Notes under the pieces: generated by a model
What the model was told of the DNA's origin: nothing
The model's input: the letters and a program-made list of their open reading frames with translations, nothing else
Databases searched by the model: none
Program-made: the position numbers and the translations under genes
In this document: positions 32,712 through 43,825 of the stretch, one piece after another
Layout of the letters: every line of letters starts with the position of its first letter
How positions within the stretch are numbered: position 1 is the stretch's first letter
Source: Antilocapra americana
Taxonomy: Eukaryota; Chordata; Mammalia; Artiodactyla; Antilocapridae
Length of the DNA stretch: 64,000 nucleotides
Direction: 5' to 3'
NCBI GenBank assembly: GCA_007570785.1
Contig: ML664662.1
Location: 1,107,538 to 1,171,537, forward strand

Positions 32712-33235
32712 GCCAAGCCCTGCTCTCAAGAGGCATAAGTCCCCTCCCCTAGCAATTGGGCCTGGCCTCTGGATGCGGGCAATGTGCAGCTCAAGCAAGG
32801 GGTCCACATGCACCATGGGCAATGACGACGCAGTACCACCGATGGACAAAGCCCTTGTGAAAACCAACATTCAGATAGCTCTTCCTTCTGGGTGCTATGG
32901 GGCAGTAGTTCCGCATTCTGGTTTGGTTGTGAAACACTTCAGGGTTGTGGGAGCTGGTGTCATAGATGAAGATTAGGGAGGAAGCATTGGTGTTGTAATA
33001 TGTAATTTTGGCAAAGAAAGGTTTGAAGTCAAAAAGGGTGATCAAACTGCACAGCTCATTTGTGAACAGATATTTTATCCTGAAATAGCAGATGTTCAAG
33101 TTTTAGGTAACATCGAAAGGGATTCAGGAGGTTTTGGTTCCACTGGAAAGAAAACTTATGCCAAGAACAGAAAATAAGAAGAATGTACTTTGTTCTTGAA
33201 GCTAAAGATTTTGCTTTTTGAAAAAAGAAAATACC
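32712..33235 (+). pseudogene. DUT: DUT (dUTPase) processed pseudogene
   Basis: Intronless remnant of cellular dUTP nucleotidohydrolase, which hydrolyses dUTP to dUMP and so keeps uracil out of DNA. Recognisable in order: a degraded N-terminus (GCCCTGCTCTCAAGAGGCAT), VVKTDIQ-like VKTNIQIALPSGCYG, the motif III region GAGVIDED followed at once by an in-frame TAG (about 32974-32976), then NFGKERFEVKKGD, QLICEQIFYPEI, and the glycine-rich motif V as SGGFGSTGKK. Codons for the segment after the N-terminus are deleted. 3' UTR sequence (TTATGCCAAGAACAGAAAAT) matches the cellular mRNA, so this is a retrocopy of the host gene. The premature stop and deletions make it non-functional. The 3' limit is approximate because a DNA-transposon fragment abuts it. 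Confidence 0.9.
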
Positions 33236-33239
33236 TCTT

Positions 33240-33440
33240 TAATTATTTTGGTACTGATTAGATGTTGAAATTATCCCTGAGGATATATTGGCTTAAGTAA
33301 AATATATTATTGCAGTCAGTTTCTTTCTTTTTTTTTTTTTTTGCAGTCAGTTTCATCTGTTACTTTTTACCTCTTGTGTGCGTGGCTCCTAGAAAATAGA
33401 AGATTCTCTAGGTGGCTTGAATTTGATTTCTATTGGACAG
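33240..33440. repeat. DNA-transposon remnant with poly(T) insert
   Basis: GATTAGATGTTGAAATTATC, ATATATTGGCTTAAGTAAAA, GTGGCTCCTAGAAAATAGAA and TTTCTATTGGACAGGG parallel the element at 28905-29240. An 18-base T-rich insert with 13-bp flanking duplications (33311-33323 and 33342-33354) interrupts it. Confidence 0.5.
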
Positions 33441-33444
33441 GGTG

Positions 33445-35977
33445 CCCTGGAGGAAGAGAGAGAGCAAAGGCCAACGAGGACAACGTCCAGTGGGAGTGGA
33501 CAACCTCCCAGGCCTGTCTCCTGGCGGGAGAGACTGAGTGGGGAAATCATCCCTTTGAATTTCAGCAGGTGAGCTTGAAAACCATACAGCAGCACTTTTT
33601 GAATTGGACTGAGAGCTACAGGATCCCAGCGCTGCCCGTTAGCCTACCTCAGTGAGTAGCCACTTCTGTATGTGATTGGGTTCTCAGGCTTCCAAAACTT
33701 TGGGCTCTTTGGTAGGTCTACTTTCCAGGGCCTGGTGGGAGCTGTATGTGAAAAAGAGCACCCAGGGAGCCCCGCGAGTGGTAGTGAAGACAGCTCTGGG
33801 GCTTTCTGACACCCTAACACGGTACAGAAAGGTGTTTGCCTTCCCCAAGGCAACCTCAGCTCGGTTCCCCATGAGGAGGAGTCAGAGGTGGAGTTTAATG
33901 CGCTGGAGGTTGACTAGGGAGAGCCCTTGGGATCCAGCCCTGAGAAAGGAAGGGGAGAAGGCAAGAGAGGCCGGACAGAGAAACTGAGCTGCAGCGTCAT
34001 CCTCCAGGAAGCCTTAACCTACTCTATAGGGGGTTGGAAAGCTAGAATGAGACTTGGAGCCTTCTGAAGGTGGGGAGAGAGGGCTGAGCTTTCAGACCCC
34101 CTTGGCTATCAGTCATTGGAGGTGGGCTACCTGGGAAAAATGTGACCTTGGCTGGAGGGGCTCTCTAAGCTGGGAGGAAGAAGTCCTTCATTCCTGAAAG
34201 CAGATGCCACCATCACATAGCTGGCCTCTGAATCTAGGTCTCCTAATTCCTTGTCCAGAGCTGGATCACCTATTCTGCCCAGAGAACCCAAGCTGCTGTC
34301 CACAGCAGGACGCGTCTATGAAGCAAAACAGAGCAACCAAGATCTGGATCCAGAAAGGCACTCTGCAAGGCAAATAGGCCAAGATGTGTCTTGATCTGCT
34401 CCCTCCATTTGTTTTGACAAAGCACCTGTTGTCTCAGGGGATTTTTCAATCCTTGGGCAGTCAAGGAATGGGGGAATTTACTAAGGGCACAGCGAAGAGT
34501 TGCTGTGACTCTGGGCCAGGCAGCCTTGCTGTGTCCTCTCACACAGGTGGGATCTCCAACCTCAGCCAGCAGCATCATCGCTACAGTTAAAGCTTACAAC
34601 TCATCAAAGACAAACATTGTAGCTCAACTACTGGAGAAGCTCACGCATCTGGGTCGTATCTTTCAGCATCCCATTGTTAGCATGGTTTTCCAGCAAAAGC
34701 CCCCACCAATATGCCAAGTACACGTCCTGGTCCAGGGCCCTTGGCAATAGCAAAGCTCTCAAAAGAGATCAAGGAGGTGATGAGTTCTGGTCACTGCCCC
34801 ATGCTTTCTGTGTGATGCTTTGAACTAATGGTTTCGGCCTAAAGGGCTAGAGGACTGCCAAAATCTCACAGGGTAGGGAGGCGACAGTGGCCATTACCAG
34901 CTTAGAAAATACAGAATTGGCTGCAGGAGGCCTGTCTGTTTCTATCATTGTCTTTCTTAGGCAAGTTGCTCCGCTTTTTTATGGTTAACATAGGAGTCAT
35001 TCAGCCTTCATGGGACCCCAGTAAAACTAGATGGAACCGTATCTCTCTCAGACAGATGGGAATGAGGGCTGGTGTTGCAGATAGCGCTCTGTTCAGAGCT
35101 TCGACTCCAGGGCGTGAAGACATGCATGCAAAAGAGAAGCCAGGTAATGAAAGTTCCAAGCATAAACAGCAAATAATCAGGCAATTATTGAACTAAGACT
35201 ATAGCTTGAAGTCCTGAAACTTCTGAGTCAGAAAATTCTTCTAATAATAGTTAATAAGAACATAATCCTTATCCATAAGGAGCAAGGGAAGATGTCTAGA
35301 AGATGAAGTACGGGCTACAGCTGAGTTAACAAACAAAAACGCAGATTTGTGATGACTTTAACCAAAAAGAACGGAACAATAGCAAGTGCAGTGAGGCTTG
35401 GCAAGGGGGAGAAGGCACAGGTAGGGAACATGAAAAACCCGCTTTACTTTGATTAGCTCTTAATGAGTTTTTGACGGAATGGAGGAACCACTCTTTTACC
35501 TCCATCTTGTGGTCAAGCGCGGAACTGCAGCCTCCTCTGGGTCTTTTCCCCCGTCACTCCCTCCCCTTTCTCTTTTTCTATTTGCCAAACATTCCTGTGC
35601 TTCAATCCCCAAAGTGGGAGTCGGCTGATTGAATTCGCCCCACCGTTTCACCTCTGTGGTTTTCAAGTCCCAGCTCTATTACGTGATAGAACCAAAGCCC
35701 TTTTTACTTGGCTCTTTCTTCCCTCTGTCTAAAGATACCTCACACAACCCCTGGCTGTAAATGTCTGTGGGGTGCATGGATACCAGAACAGGGGTGATGG
35801 TACACACGTGTGTGGGGTCATGGGGTGAAACTAGAAGAAGACCTAGGCTTTGTGGGGCCTGAAATTCATACAATCTTAGGATCCCTCTTTAAGTAAAAGA
35901 ATATAAGATTACAGGGACAAAATTAGGTATGACAAGAAATTATAAAAAATTCTGGATTTTAAAGAGTACCATGCATA
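33445..35977. other. Long spacer with no recognised feature
   Basis: The longest stretch in the window without an assigned repeat. GC-rich in parts, with many short ORFs on both strands (for example 33676-33987, 34270-34578) that overlap each other and match no family I know. A possible antisense MIR trace lies near 34200-34260. No splice-flanked exon could be supported. Confidence 0.4.
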
Positions 35978-36182
35978 TATGTGTGCGCTCAGCTGTGTTT
36001 GACTCTCTGAGACCCCATGGACTATAGCCTGCCAGGCTCCTCTGTCCGTGGGATTCTCCAAGAAAGAATATTGGAGTGGGTTGCCATTTCCTCCTCCAGG
36101 GGATCTTCCCGAGCCAGGAATTGAACCCAGGTCTCCTGCATCGGCAGGTGGATTCTTTACCACTGAGCCACCTGTGAAGCCC
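35978..36182 (-). repeat. Bov-tA SINE, antisense
   Basis: TGTGTGCGCTCAGCTGTGTT tail side, Bov-A body and head complement TTACCACTGAGCCACCTGTG. Confidence 0.92.
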
Positions 36183-36930
36183 TTTTAAGAGCAGACTAAT
36201 ATCTACACCTCACAAATTCCAGAAATGTAACATAATCTTTTTATTAACTACCTAACACACTTTTTATCTGACAATTTTGGGTTACAGACTTGTTGATTGA
36301 TTTGGGGTTTGATCAATAATTCTGAAAAAATACATAAAGTTTATCTGAAATTTAGGGCACACAAGAACAACTCATGCCTTCTTAAATTGCCACTACATTG
36401 TATTGGGCTACATAATTATGTAATCGAATTACTCTTATGGGATAAAAATTGACTCATTGATAAATACGTTTCTTTAGGGTATTTTCCTGTGTCAGTGGCA
36501 ATTTTGCCTGATGTTTCATCTGGAATTGCCATGCTTCATCAGAACAAGAGGCATTAGATACTCTAAGACGTGGTTCAAATCACTAAGGTAGATAAAACAT
36601 GTGACTTCACATATAGACAACACTGCCTATTGTACTGCTATAGGTTTGTGCCCTGCAAGAATTCTGATAAATTCTTCCTGCTGTGATTTAAATTCATGAT
36701 TTAATGTTTGCAATTAACTCATAAAGAGTGAGCCCCTAAAGCTCTAGCCCCCACCCTTGGCCCCAATAAAAGCAGGACCCCAGGCCTGTGCATTCACAAA
36801 AAACAAAAGAGAATTCTGATAAATTCTATTGCACATACATTAGATGAGAGAGGAATATATGGTACATTCATAATTGTATCCATTGCCTTGTTGAATATAC
36901 TCCCAACAGGACAGAGTTTCCTTTATGTAG
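36183..36930. other. AT-rich spacer with LTR-like end
   Basis: Mostly unassigned. About 36720-36800 has a C-rich run followed by CCCCAATAAAAGCAGGACCC, resembling the polyadenylation region of an ERV LTR, but the rest of an LTR could not be traced. Confidence 0.3.
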
Positions 36931-36934
36931 GGAT

Positions 36935-38372
36935 GAATGCCCCTTCTTGGATCACAGCCTTGTCATGATGAAGGGGCTTGTGTAACTCAATGAAGCTATC
37001 AGCTATGTCATGCAGGGCCACCCAAAACGGATTAGTCATAGTGAAATGTTCTGACAAAACGTGGTCCACTAGAGGAGGGAATGGCAAACCACTCCGGTAT
37101 TCTTGCTGCAAGAACCCTGTGAACAGTATAAAAAGGCAAAAAGATAAGACACCAAAAGATGAGCCCCCCAGGTCGGAAGGTGTCCAATAATGCTACTGGG
37201 GAAGAGCAGAGGGCAATTACTAATAGCTCCAGAAAGAATAAAGTGGTTGGGCCAAAGTGGAGACGACACTCCATGGTGGATGTGTCTGGTGGTGAAAGTA
37301 AAGTCCGATGCTGTAAGGAATAATACTGCACAGGAACCTGGAATGTTAGGTTCATGAATCAAGGTAAGTTGGAAGTGGTCAAGCAGGAGATGGCAAGAGT
37401 GAACATCAACATTTTAGGAATCAGTGAACTAAAATGGATGGGAATGGGAGAATTTAATTCAGATGACCATTATATCTACTACTATGGGCAAGAATGCCTT
37501 AGAAGAAATGGAGCAGCCCTCATAGTAAACAAGAGTCCAGAATGCTGTACTTGGGTGCAACCTCAAAAATGACAGAATGATCTTGGTTCGTTTCCAAGGC
37601 AAACAATTCAATATCACAGTAATCCAAGTCTATGCCCCAACCAGTAATGCTGAAGAAGCTGAAGTTAAATAGTTATATAAAGACCTGCAAGACCTTCTGG
37701 AACTAACCAACAAAAAATGTCCTTTTCATCATCGGGAATTGGAATGCAAAAGTAGGAAGTCAAGAGATACCTGGAGTAACAGGCAGTTTTGGCCTTGGAG
37801 TACAAACTGAAGCAGGGCAAAGGCCAACAGAGTTTTCTCAAGAGAACACACTGGTCATAGCAAACACCCTTTTCCAACAACACAAGAGATGACTCTACAC
37901 ATGGACATCATCAGATGGTCAATATTGAAAACAGATTGATTATATTCTTTGCAGCCGAAGATGGAGAAGCTCTATACAGTCAGCAAAAGCAAGGCCTGGA
38001 GCTGCTGCTGCTGCTACTAAGTCACTTCAGTTGTGTCCAACTCTATGCCACCCCACAGACGGCAGCCCACCAGGCTCTGCTGTCCCTGGGATTCTCCAGG
38101 CAAGAACACTGGAGTGGGTTGCAATTTCCTTCTCCAGTGTATGAAAGTGAAAAGTGAAAATGAAGTTGCTCAGTCGCGTCTGACTCTCAGTGACCCCAGG
38201 GACTGAAGCCCACTGGGCTCCTACGTCCACGGGATTTTCCAGGCAAGAGTAATGGAGTGGGGTGCCATTGCCTTCTCTGACCTGGAGCTGATTGTGGCTC
38301 AAATCATCAGTTGCTAATTGCAAGATTCAGACTTAAATTGAAGAAAATAGAGAAAACAACTAGGCCACTAAG
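36935..38372 (+). repeat. BovB LINE 5' region with endonuclease domain
   Basis: The only BovB here that keeps the 5' part. Leader sequence (CTTGGATCACAGCCTTGTCA, AAAACGTGGTCCACTAGAGG) precedes the apurinic-type endonuclease domain: CTGTWNVRFMNQG, ILGISELKW, then VQVYAPTSNAE-like sequence. The position normally GDWN reads GNWN, and the SDH position reads SNH, so catalytic Asp residues are lost. Stops and frameshifts are frequent. A Bov-A2 SINE (38005-38278) splits the end of the domain. The element then stops at about 38372 and lacks RT. Confidence 0.93.
38005..38278 (-). repeat. Bov-A2 SINE nested in BovB
   Basis: A dimer of Bov-A units in antisense, starting at a CTG repeat (GCTGCTGCTGCTACTAAGTC), joined at GTGAAAAGTGAAAATGAAGT and ending GGTGCCATTGCCTTCTC. 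Target-site duplications GGCCTGGAGCTG (37993-38004) and GACCTGGAGCTG (38279-38290). The SINE body is itself derived from BovB, so this is a derivative inserted in a relative of its parent. Confidence 0.92.
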
Positions 38373-38745
38373 TTCAGTTCAGTTGCTCAGTTGTGACTAA
38401 CTCTTTGTGACACCATGGGCTGCAGCACGCCAGGCTTCCCTGTCCATCACCAACTCCCAGAGCTTGCTCAAACTCATGTCCATCGAGTTGGTGATACCAT
38501 CCAACCATCTCATCCTCTGTTGTCCCCTTCCTTCTCCTCCTGCCTTCAATCCTGCCCAGCATCAGGGTCTTTTCCAATGAGTCAGTTCTTTGCATCAGGT
38601 GGCCAAAGTATTGGAGCTTCAGCTTCAGCATCAGTCCTTCCAATGAATAGTCAGGGTTGAGGTCCTTTAGGATTGACTGGTTTGATCTCCTTTCAGTCCA
38701 AGGGCCTCTCAAGAGTCTTCTCCAACACCACGGTTCAAAAGCATC
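38373..38745 (-). repeat. BovB 3' end, antisense
   Basis: Begins with the complement of the BovB terminus (AGTTCAGTTCAGTTGCTCAG) and runs back to the complement of the GATGCTTTTGAACC segment. It abuts the sense BovB 5' part on the left. The 78 bp to its right (38746-38823) are unassigned. Confidence 0.92.
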
Positions 38746-38823
38746 TAACAGGCCTTGGGGGTATATTATTTTCTTAAATCCTGTTGGACATATGAGGATA
38801 TCAAGCAACATTTGATGCAAGTC

Positions 38824-39375
38824 ATGACATTAAAAGACACGTGCTCCTTGGAAGGAAAGCTATGACAAACCTAGACAGCATATTAAAAATCTGAGACATT
38901 ACTTTGCCAACAAAGGTCCATATTGTCAAAGCTATGGTTTTTCCAGTGGTCATGTATAGATGTGAGAGTTGGACCATAAAGAAAAGTGAGTACCAAAGAA
39001 TTGATGGTACAGTTCAAAAGAACTGTGGTGTTGGAGAAGACTCTTGAGAGGCCCTTGGAAAGCAAGGCAGTCAAAGCAGTGAATCATAAAGGAAATCAAC
39101 CCTGAATATCCATTGGAAGGACTGATGCTGAAGCTGAAGCTCCAATACTTTGGCCACCTGATGCAAAGAACTGATTCATTGGAAAATATTGTGAAGCTGG
39201 TAAAGACTGAAAGCAAGAGAAGGGAACAACAGAAAATGAGATGGTTGGATGCCATCACCAACTCAATGGACATGAGTTTGAGCAAACTCCAGGAGATGGT
39301 GAAGGACAGGGAAGCCTGGTGTGCTGCTTTCTATGGGGTTGCAAACAATTAGACACAACTGAGTGACTGAACAAC
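38824..39375 (+). repeat. BovB 3' end, sense
   Basis: From CATGACATTAAAAGACACGT (after RT motif C) to GAGTGACTGAACAACAACAA. Frames read [20 protein letters not shown], then [19 protein letters not shown]. It could be the remainder of the 36935 element after internal loss, or an independent truncated copy. Confidence 0.92.
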
Positions 39376-39379
39376 AACA

Positions 39380-39565
39380 ATCATTGAGTACTCATTATGT
39401 GCTATATACTTTTCTAAGCATTTTATATGTGCAATATCTTTTAAACCTTGCAGCAAATCTAAAAGAATAGGTAGTAGGATGAACAGTCCATTTTACAGAT
39501 GTAGAAACTGAGGCTAAGAGAGATTCGAGGTCACATGCTAATAGAGGGCAAAGCTTGGGAATGGA
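39380..39565 (-). repeat. MIR SINE, antisense
   Basis: TCCATTTTACAGATGTAGAA and ACTGAGGCTAAGAGAGATTC are the antisense MIR core. The 5' flank has the ATTATGTGCTATATACTTTT segment. Confidence 0.8.
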
Positions 39566-39740
39566 GAGACTGCTGGAAGGTAAATTGTGGGTTTGCACCA
39601 AGACAAGTGCTCATGCAGGGGTGGGAAGATGGGTAGGAGGCTGGGTGACTTCCAGGAGGTTGGGTGACTCCTGGCTTTGCGAAGAACAAACAGTGATATT
39701 ATTTGCTGAAAAGGTGACTGTAAGGAGGGGAAGCTGACTT

Positions 39741-39870
39741 AAAAAAAAGAAAAAGGTAATGGATTTAGTTCTGCCATATTGATTTGAAGCATTTGTGGGA
39801 CATCCACATAGAGATGGCTGGAAAACAGCTGGACATCTGAGTCCAGAGCTCCGAGAGAGATCTGGGTAGG
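39741..39870 (+). repeat. Ancient repeat; first 62 bp recur at 54096
   Basis: The segment holding GGATTTAGTTCTGCCATATT and GATTTGAAGCATTTGTGGGA is repeated with about five differences at 54096-54158. Downstream CCACATAGAGATGGCTGGAA ... GAGTCCAGAGCTCCGAGAGA looks like an old mammalian interspersed repeat. Confidence 0.5.
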
Positions 39871-40224
39871 AGACAGACAGGGTGGGTCATCCCTGTATAA
39901 TGATGGTTGCCTTTCAGTGGATTGTCTTAATTTTCTTGGAATGTGTTGGGTGTAGGAGGAAGCCCAGCTATAATCCCAGGGTGGGCAGAGGAAGAAAGGT
40001 AGGCAAAGTAGTGGGCAGCAAGAGGGCAGGAAACCAAACAAGTTGAGGGAGGAAAGAATTTCAAGAAGAGCTCATGGTCACGGTGATACACAGTGCAGAT
40101 AAAGGCTGGAACTCTTGTATTGGGTTGGCCCAAGAGTTCATTCGGGTTTTTCCATTAAACTCAAACTTTGCAGCCAATCCATTATTTAACAACAACAAAG
40201 AAATCGTAATAATCCTGGTATCTG

Positions 40225-40985
40225 AGTGCAGGTTGTCCCTGAGACAAGGACTTGAGAGTAAGTAGATTTTAGGAGATTCAGAAACTATGGGAAGTGGGGA
40301 AGCAGGATGAGGGAAGGAAGGAAGCCAATAAAGAAATGCAGCATTACCAAGTTGGTGCCCACTGTGGGCAAGTAGTGCTCAGTCCCACAGGGACCACTGG
40401 GAGCTGGCGTGAGACACACAGCACAGGGGTATCTATCACAGGTTAGGTTCTCCAGAGGCAGAAACCAAAATGGAGTTTGGCATGTGAGATACTTATTAGG
40501 GATGCCATCAGTGGAAGGAGGGGGGAAAAGTGGAGTTGGTCCGAGGGAAGGCTTAGACTGCAAAGCTGGCCTGGCAAACCTGCACAGACTTTCTGGGAGA
40601 TGCTGAAACATGCAGAGCCTGTTAGAGGTGTCCCACGGTGGAGGAAATGACCAGTCATTGGATGCCGACTACCCCAGGAAAGAACTACCTTGGAGTGAAG
40701 TGGTTTTCTGCTGAAAAGGGGGTCACAAGTCCTTCCCTGAAGGGACCTGGGGCTTCATCTCTGTGGCCCCCACATTTCTCCTCTCACGGAAGCTGGGCTG
40801 GTTCTACACTGAGGGTCGTGACTGAATCAGCTGGAAGGGCTGTGATCACTCAGCATGGCTGACCTGTTGCATATACGGGCAGAGCATAGCTCATGGCTTT
40901 AGGCAGGTGTCAGCGGTGGGATGAGGGATGGGATGTAAGACCTGTGCCACATGGTGTGTGAGAGGAGTTTCAAGCAAATATTGCT
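40225..40985. repeat. LTR-like repeat, related to 52755 and 59826
   Basis: Shares CCTGAGACAAGGA and the following AAGTAG...GGGAAG...GGAAGGAAG.CCAAT.AA pattern with 52755-53130 and part of 59826-60180. No retroviral internal sequence was found next to it, so if it is an LTR it is solo. The right-hand part (40440-40985) may be a separate repeat. Family unassigned. Confidence 0.4.
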
Positions 40986-41000
40986 GGTAAGGGAGAAGGT

Positions 41001-41219
41001 AGGCTTCCTTGGTAGCTCAGTTGTAAAGAATCCATCTGCCAATGCAGGAGAGGAGACAAGAGTTCGATCCCTGTGTTGGGAAGTTCCCCTGGAGAAGGAA
41101 ATGGCAACCCACTCCAATGTTCTTGCCTGGAGAATCCCATGGACAGAAGAACCTGGTAGGCTATGGTCCATGGGGCTACAAAAGAGTCAGACAGGACTGA
41201 GTGACTAAACAGCAGCAGC
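41001..41219 (+). repeat. Bov-tA SINE
   Basis: The head begins AGGCTTCCTTGGTAGCTCAG and the tail is (CAG)n-like. Target-site duplications AAGGGAGAAG (40989-40998 and 41220-41229). Confidence 0.93.
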
Positions 41220-41229
41220 AAGGGAGAAG

Positions 41230-42510
41230 CCAGTGGAGAAGCTGGCTCACAACCCCCCTCCCTGGGGTTTTGTCTCAGCTACGGGACTTTGCTTCCTGGG
41301 GGCATGGCTCATTGGTCCATGGGGAGATACCTGACTCAGGCTGGACCAATCAGAATCCTCCCCTGGGATTTTCAAACTGGAGTTAAAGAGAGTCGTTGGG
41401 TAGAAGGGTCTGGAGCAAGTTGGGCATAATGTGGAGGAAAGAATGATATCATTCCAGAAGAAGCTGGGAGTAGAGAGAGTGTGGGGGCCACAAGAAAATG
41501 TCCCAGGGGATCTAGTGGCCCAGCTGCATCCCTTTCCTTCTTTTCTTCCCACAGTCGTGTGAGATTCCTCATATTCTGCCAATAAAACCCCCATTGTGTT
41601 AAGCAAGGCTAGCCTGAGTTTCCGGTCTTGGAGATGAGAATTAAGGATTGAGTGGGATGTGAAGACACACCGTGAGCACAGATGACTCCCAGAGAGCTCA
41701 CGACGAACAGAAGGGGGCGTGGGGAGAGAGAGAGAAAGAGAGCAGAAACTCGATGAGAATGCAGGGTCAAGGAAGGGTTTTTCATTTTATTTTATTTTTT
41801 TAAGCTGTGGAAAACTTAAACATGTTTATGTGCTGAGGGTAAAGAGCCAGTAAAAGCAGCATAAATCATAACAACAGAATATACTAAAACAAGGCAGAGA
41901 TACAAAGCTATAAAAGCCTTAAAGATAAAGAAAATAGGCCCTCAATAAAAATAAGGAGAAAAGGCAGAAGGGAAAAAAAAGCCTTACAGTGTAAAGCAGG
42001 CATTGGCATGAGTACCCATGGTCCATCCACAAACCCGGGCAGCCGCTCACTGTGGGGTCAGAGAATAGTTCCAAGCCCTCAACTTCTGCTTCTTTCACCT
42101 CCAGGGCTTCATCTAGGGGACCGGGCCCCTGAGAAGCAGTTACCTGGTGATTAGGAAGAGACATGTCCACTCAGTTGAGTACACATGGCCTTGGGTGCTT
42201 ACTCAAGACCACAGTTTGAAAAGGGCCATGGAAAGCTAGAGATGGATAATGCAGGAGAGAAAGATGACTGCCCAGGTCTCTGCAGAGGAGCTGGTTTTCA
42301 GAACATAAGGGAGAGATTAGCCTCAGATCAGGTAAGAGGCCCTTGGCTATGAGACAAGAGCAGAGGAAGAAATCTTGTGTTTTGGGGTGGTGGGCAGGAA
42401 CGGACTTCATTTTCTCTACAAAGTTGAAGGCAAGGACATCTGTTGAGAGTTACCCGAAATGGGCTAGAAGTATCAGTTAGGAAGGCTTTTGGCTTTGAGT
42501 ACCCCAAAAT
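41230..42510. other. Spacer with no recognised feature
   Basis: An AATAAAA near 41580 and a T-rich stretch near 41780 are the only notable marks. ORFs at 41247-41606 and 42171-42410 match nothing known. Confidence 0.4.
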
Positions 42511-42512
42511 GT

Positions 42513-42740
42513 GGCTTCCCAGGTGGTGCTAGTGGTAAAGAACCCACCTGCCAATGCAGGAGACATAAGAGACGTGGGTTCAATCCTTGGATTGGGAAGA
42601 TCCCCTAGAGGAGGGCATGGCAACCCACTCCAGTAGGCTTGCCTAGAGAATTCCATTGACAGAGAAGCCTGGTGGGCTATAGTCCCTAGGGTCACAAAAA
42701 GTCAGACACAACTAAAGAGACTTAGCGTGCACACATGCAC
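42513..42740 (+). repeat. Bov-tA SINE
   Basis: Head GGCTTCCCAGGTGGTGCTAG, with the ACATAAGAGACGTGGGTTCA insertion-type subfamily also seen at 49710 and 51021. Confidence 0.92.
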
Positions 42741-42879
42741 CCCCAAATCCAACTAGTATTGGCTTAAATCTCAAAGGCCTTTACTGCTTAGCTAGCAAGA
42801 AGCCTGGAGGTAGGCAGTTTCAAGGTTCGCCCATGGTCCTTTGATTGTGTGGAGGAACCAGTCCTGTCAGCCACCCTGC

Positions 42880-43120
42880 CCTGCCATCCTTAGTGGTTGA
42901 CTGTTTCCCCTCATGCTGGCTGCCTTGTAGTGTCAAGATGGCTGCTGTAGCTCCAGGCATCAAGCATCTGTTTTAGGAGAGGAAGTCTTAGATAATCTGG
43001 CAATGAGAAAACTCCCCCACTATTGCCTCTTTCCAGGAAGAAATATTCTCTTCAGAAGCTCCCCAGAAGACTTCCCCTTATTAACCAAGACTGGGTTACA
43101 AACCCATCATAAAATATATC
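42880..43120. repeat. Ancient repeat related to 18745-19100
   Basis: AAGATGGCTGCTGTAGCTCC and the following segments parallel those at 18745-19100. Unnamed family. The remaining spacer to 43540 shows nothing recognised. Confidence 0.4.
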
Positions 43121-43543
43121 ACCTAAAATTAAGAGGTCTTTGCCTAACATTCAAACAAAATATGATTCTTTTAGCAGGGAAGAGGTAGGGGGAATGCCTT
43201 GGGTGGACAGCCTTAGAGTCTGCTGCAATCTGGTAAGGGGGCTGGAGAAGAGGGAAATAGTTTTCTAGAAGGTGTAAAAGGGAAAGGAGAGAAATAAAGC
43301 ATTGCCCAGCAGCAGTAGAGATCCAGCTGGGTTTGAGGCCCGGTATAAGGGAGCAGGATGAAAATGGGGCAGATGGGAATTACTGCCAAAATCTATTTAC
43401 ACAGAAGGCCTCCATCAGTGCCACCAAAACCTCACATGATGCCATGATTCATTTCTAAAACATCCATTGGCCTGATCACCACATATCACCAACACTTAGG
43501 GTTCAGCTGCAGGAAAAGAAATCACCCCAGCTATTGTAAGCAG

Positions 43544-43814
43544 GGGCTGCTGCTAAGTCGCTTCAGCCGTGTCCGACTCTGTGCGACCCCATAGACGGCA
43601 GCCCACCAGGCTCCCCTGTCCCTGGGATTCTCCAGGCAAGAACGCTGGAGTGGGTTGCCATTGCCTTCTCCAATGCATGAAAGTGAAAAGTGAAAGTGAA
43701 GTCACTCAGTCGTGTCCGACTCTTCACAACCCCATGGACTGCAGCCTACCGGGCTCCTCCATCCGTGGGATTTTCCAGGCAAGAGTACTGGAGTGGGGTC
43801 CATTGCCTTCTGCA
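43544..43814 (-). repeat. Bov-A2 SINE
   Basis: Antisense dimer: GGGGCTGCTGCTAAGTCGCT, first Bov-A unit, joint TGAAAGTGAAAAGTGAAAGT, second unit. Target-site duplications ATTGTAAGCAG (43533-43543 and 43815-43825). Well preserved, hence fairly young. Confidence 0.94.
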
Positions 43815-43825
43815 ATTGTAAGCAG

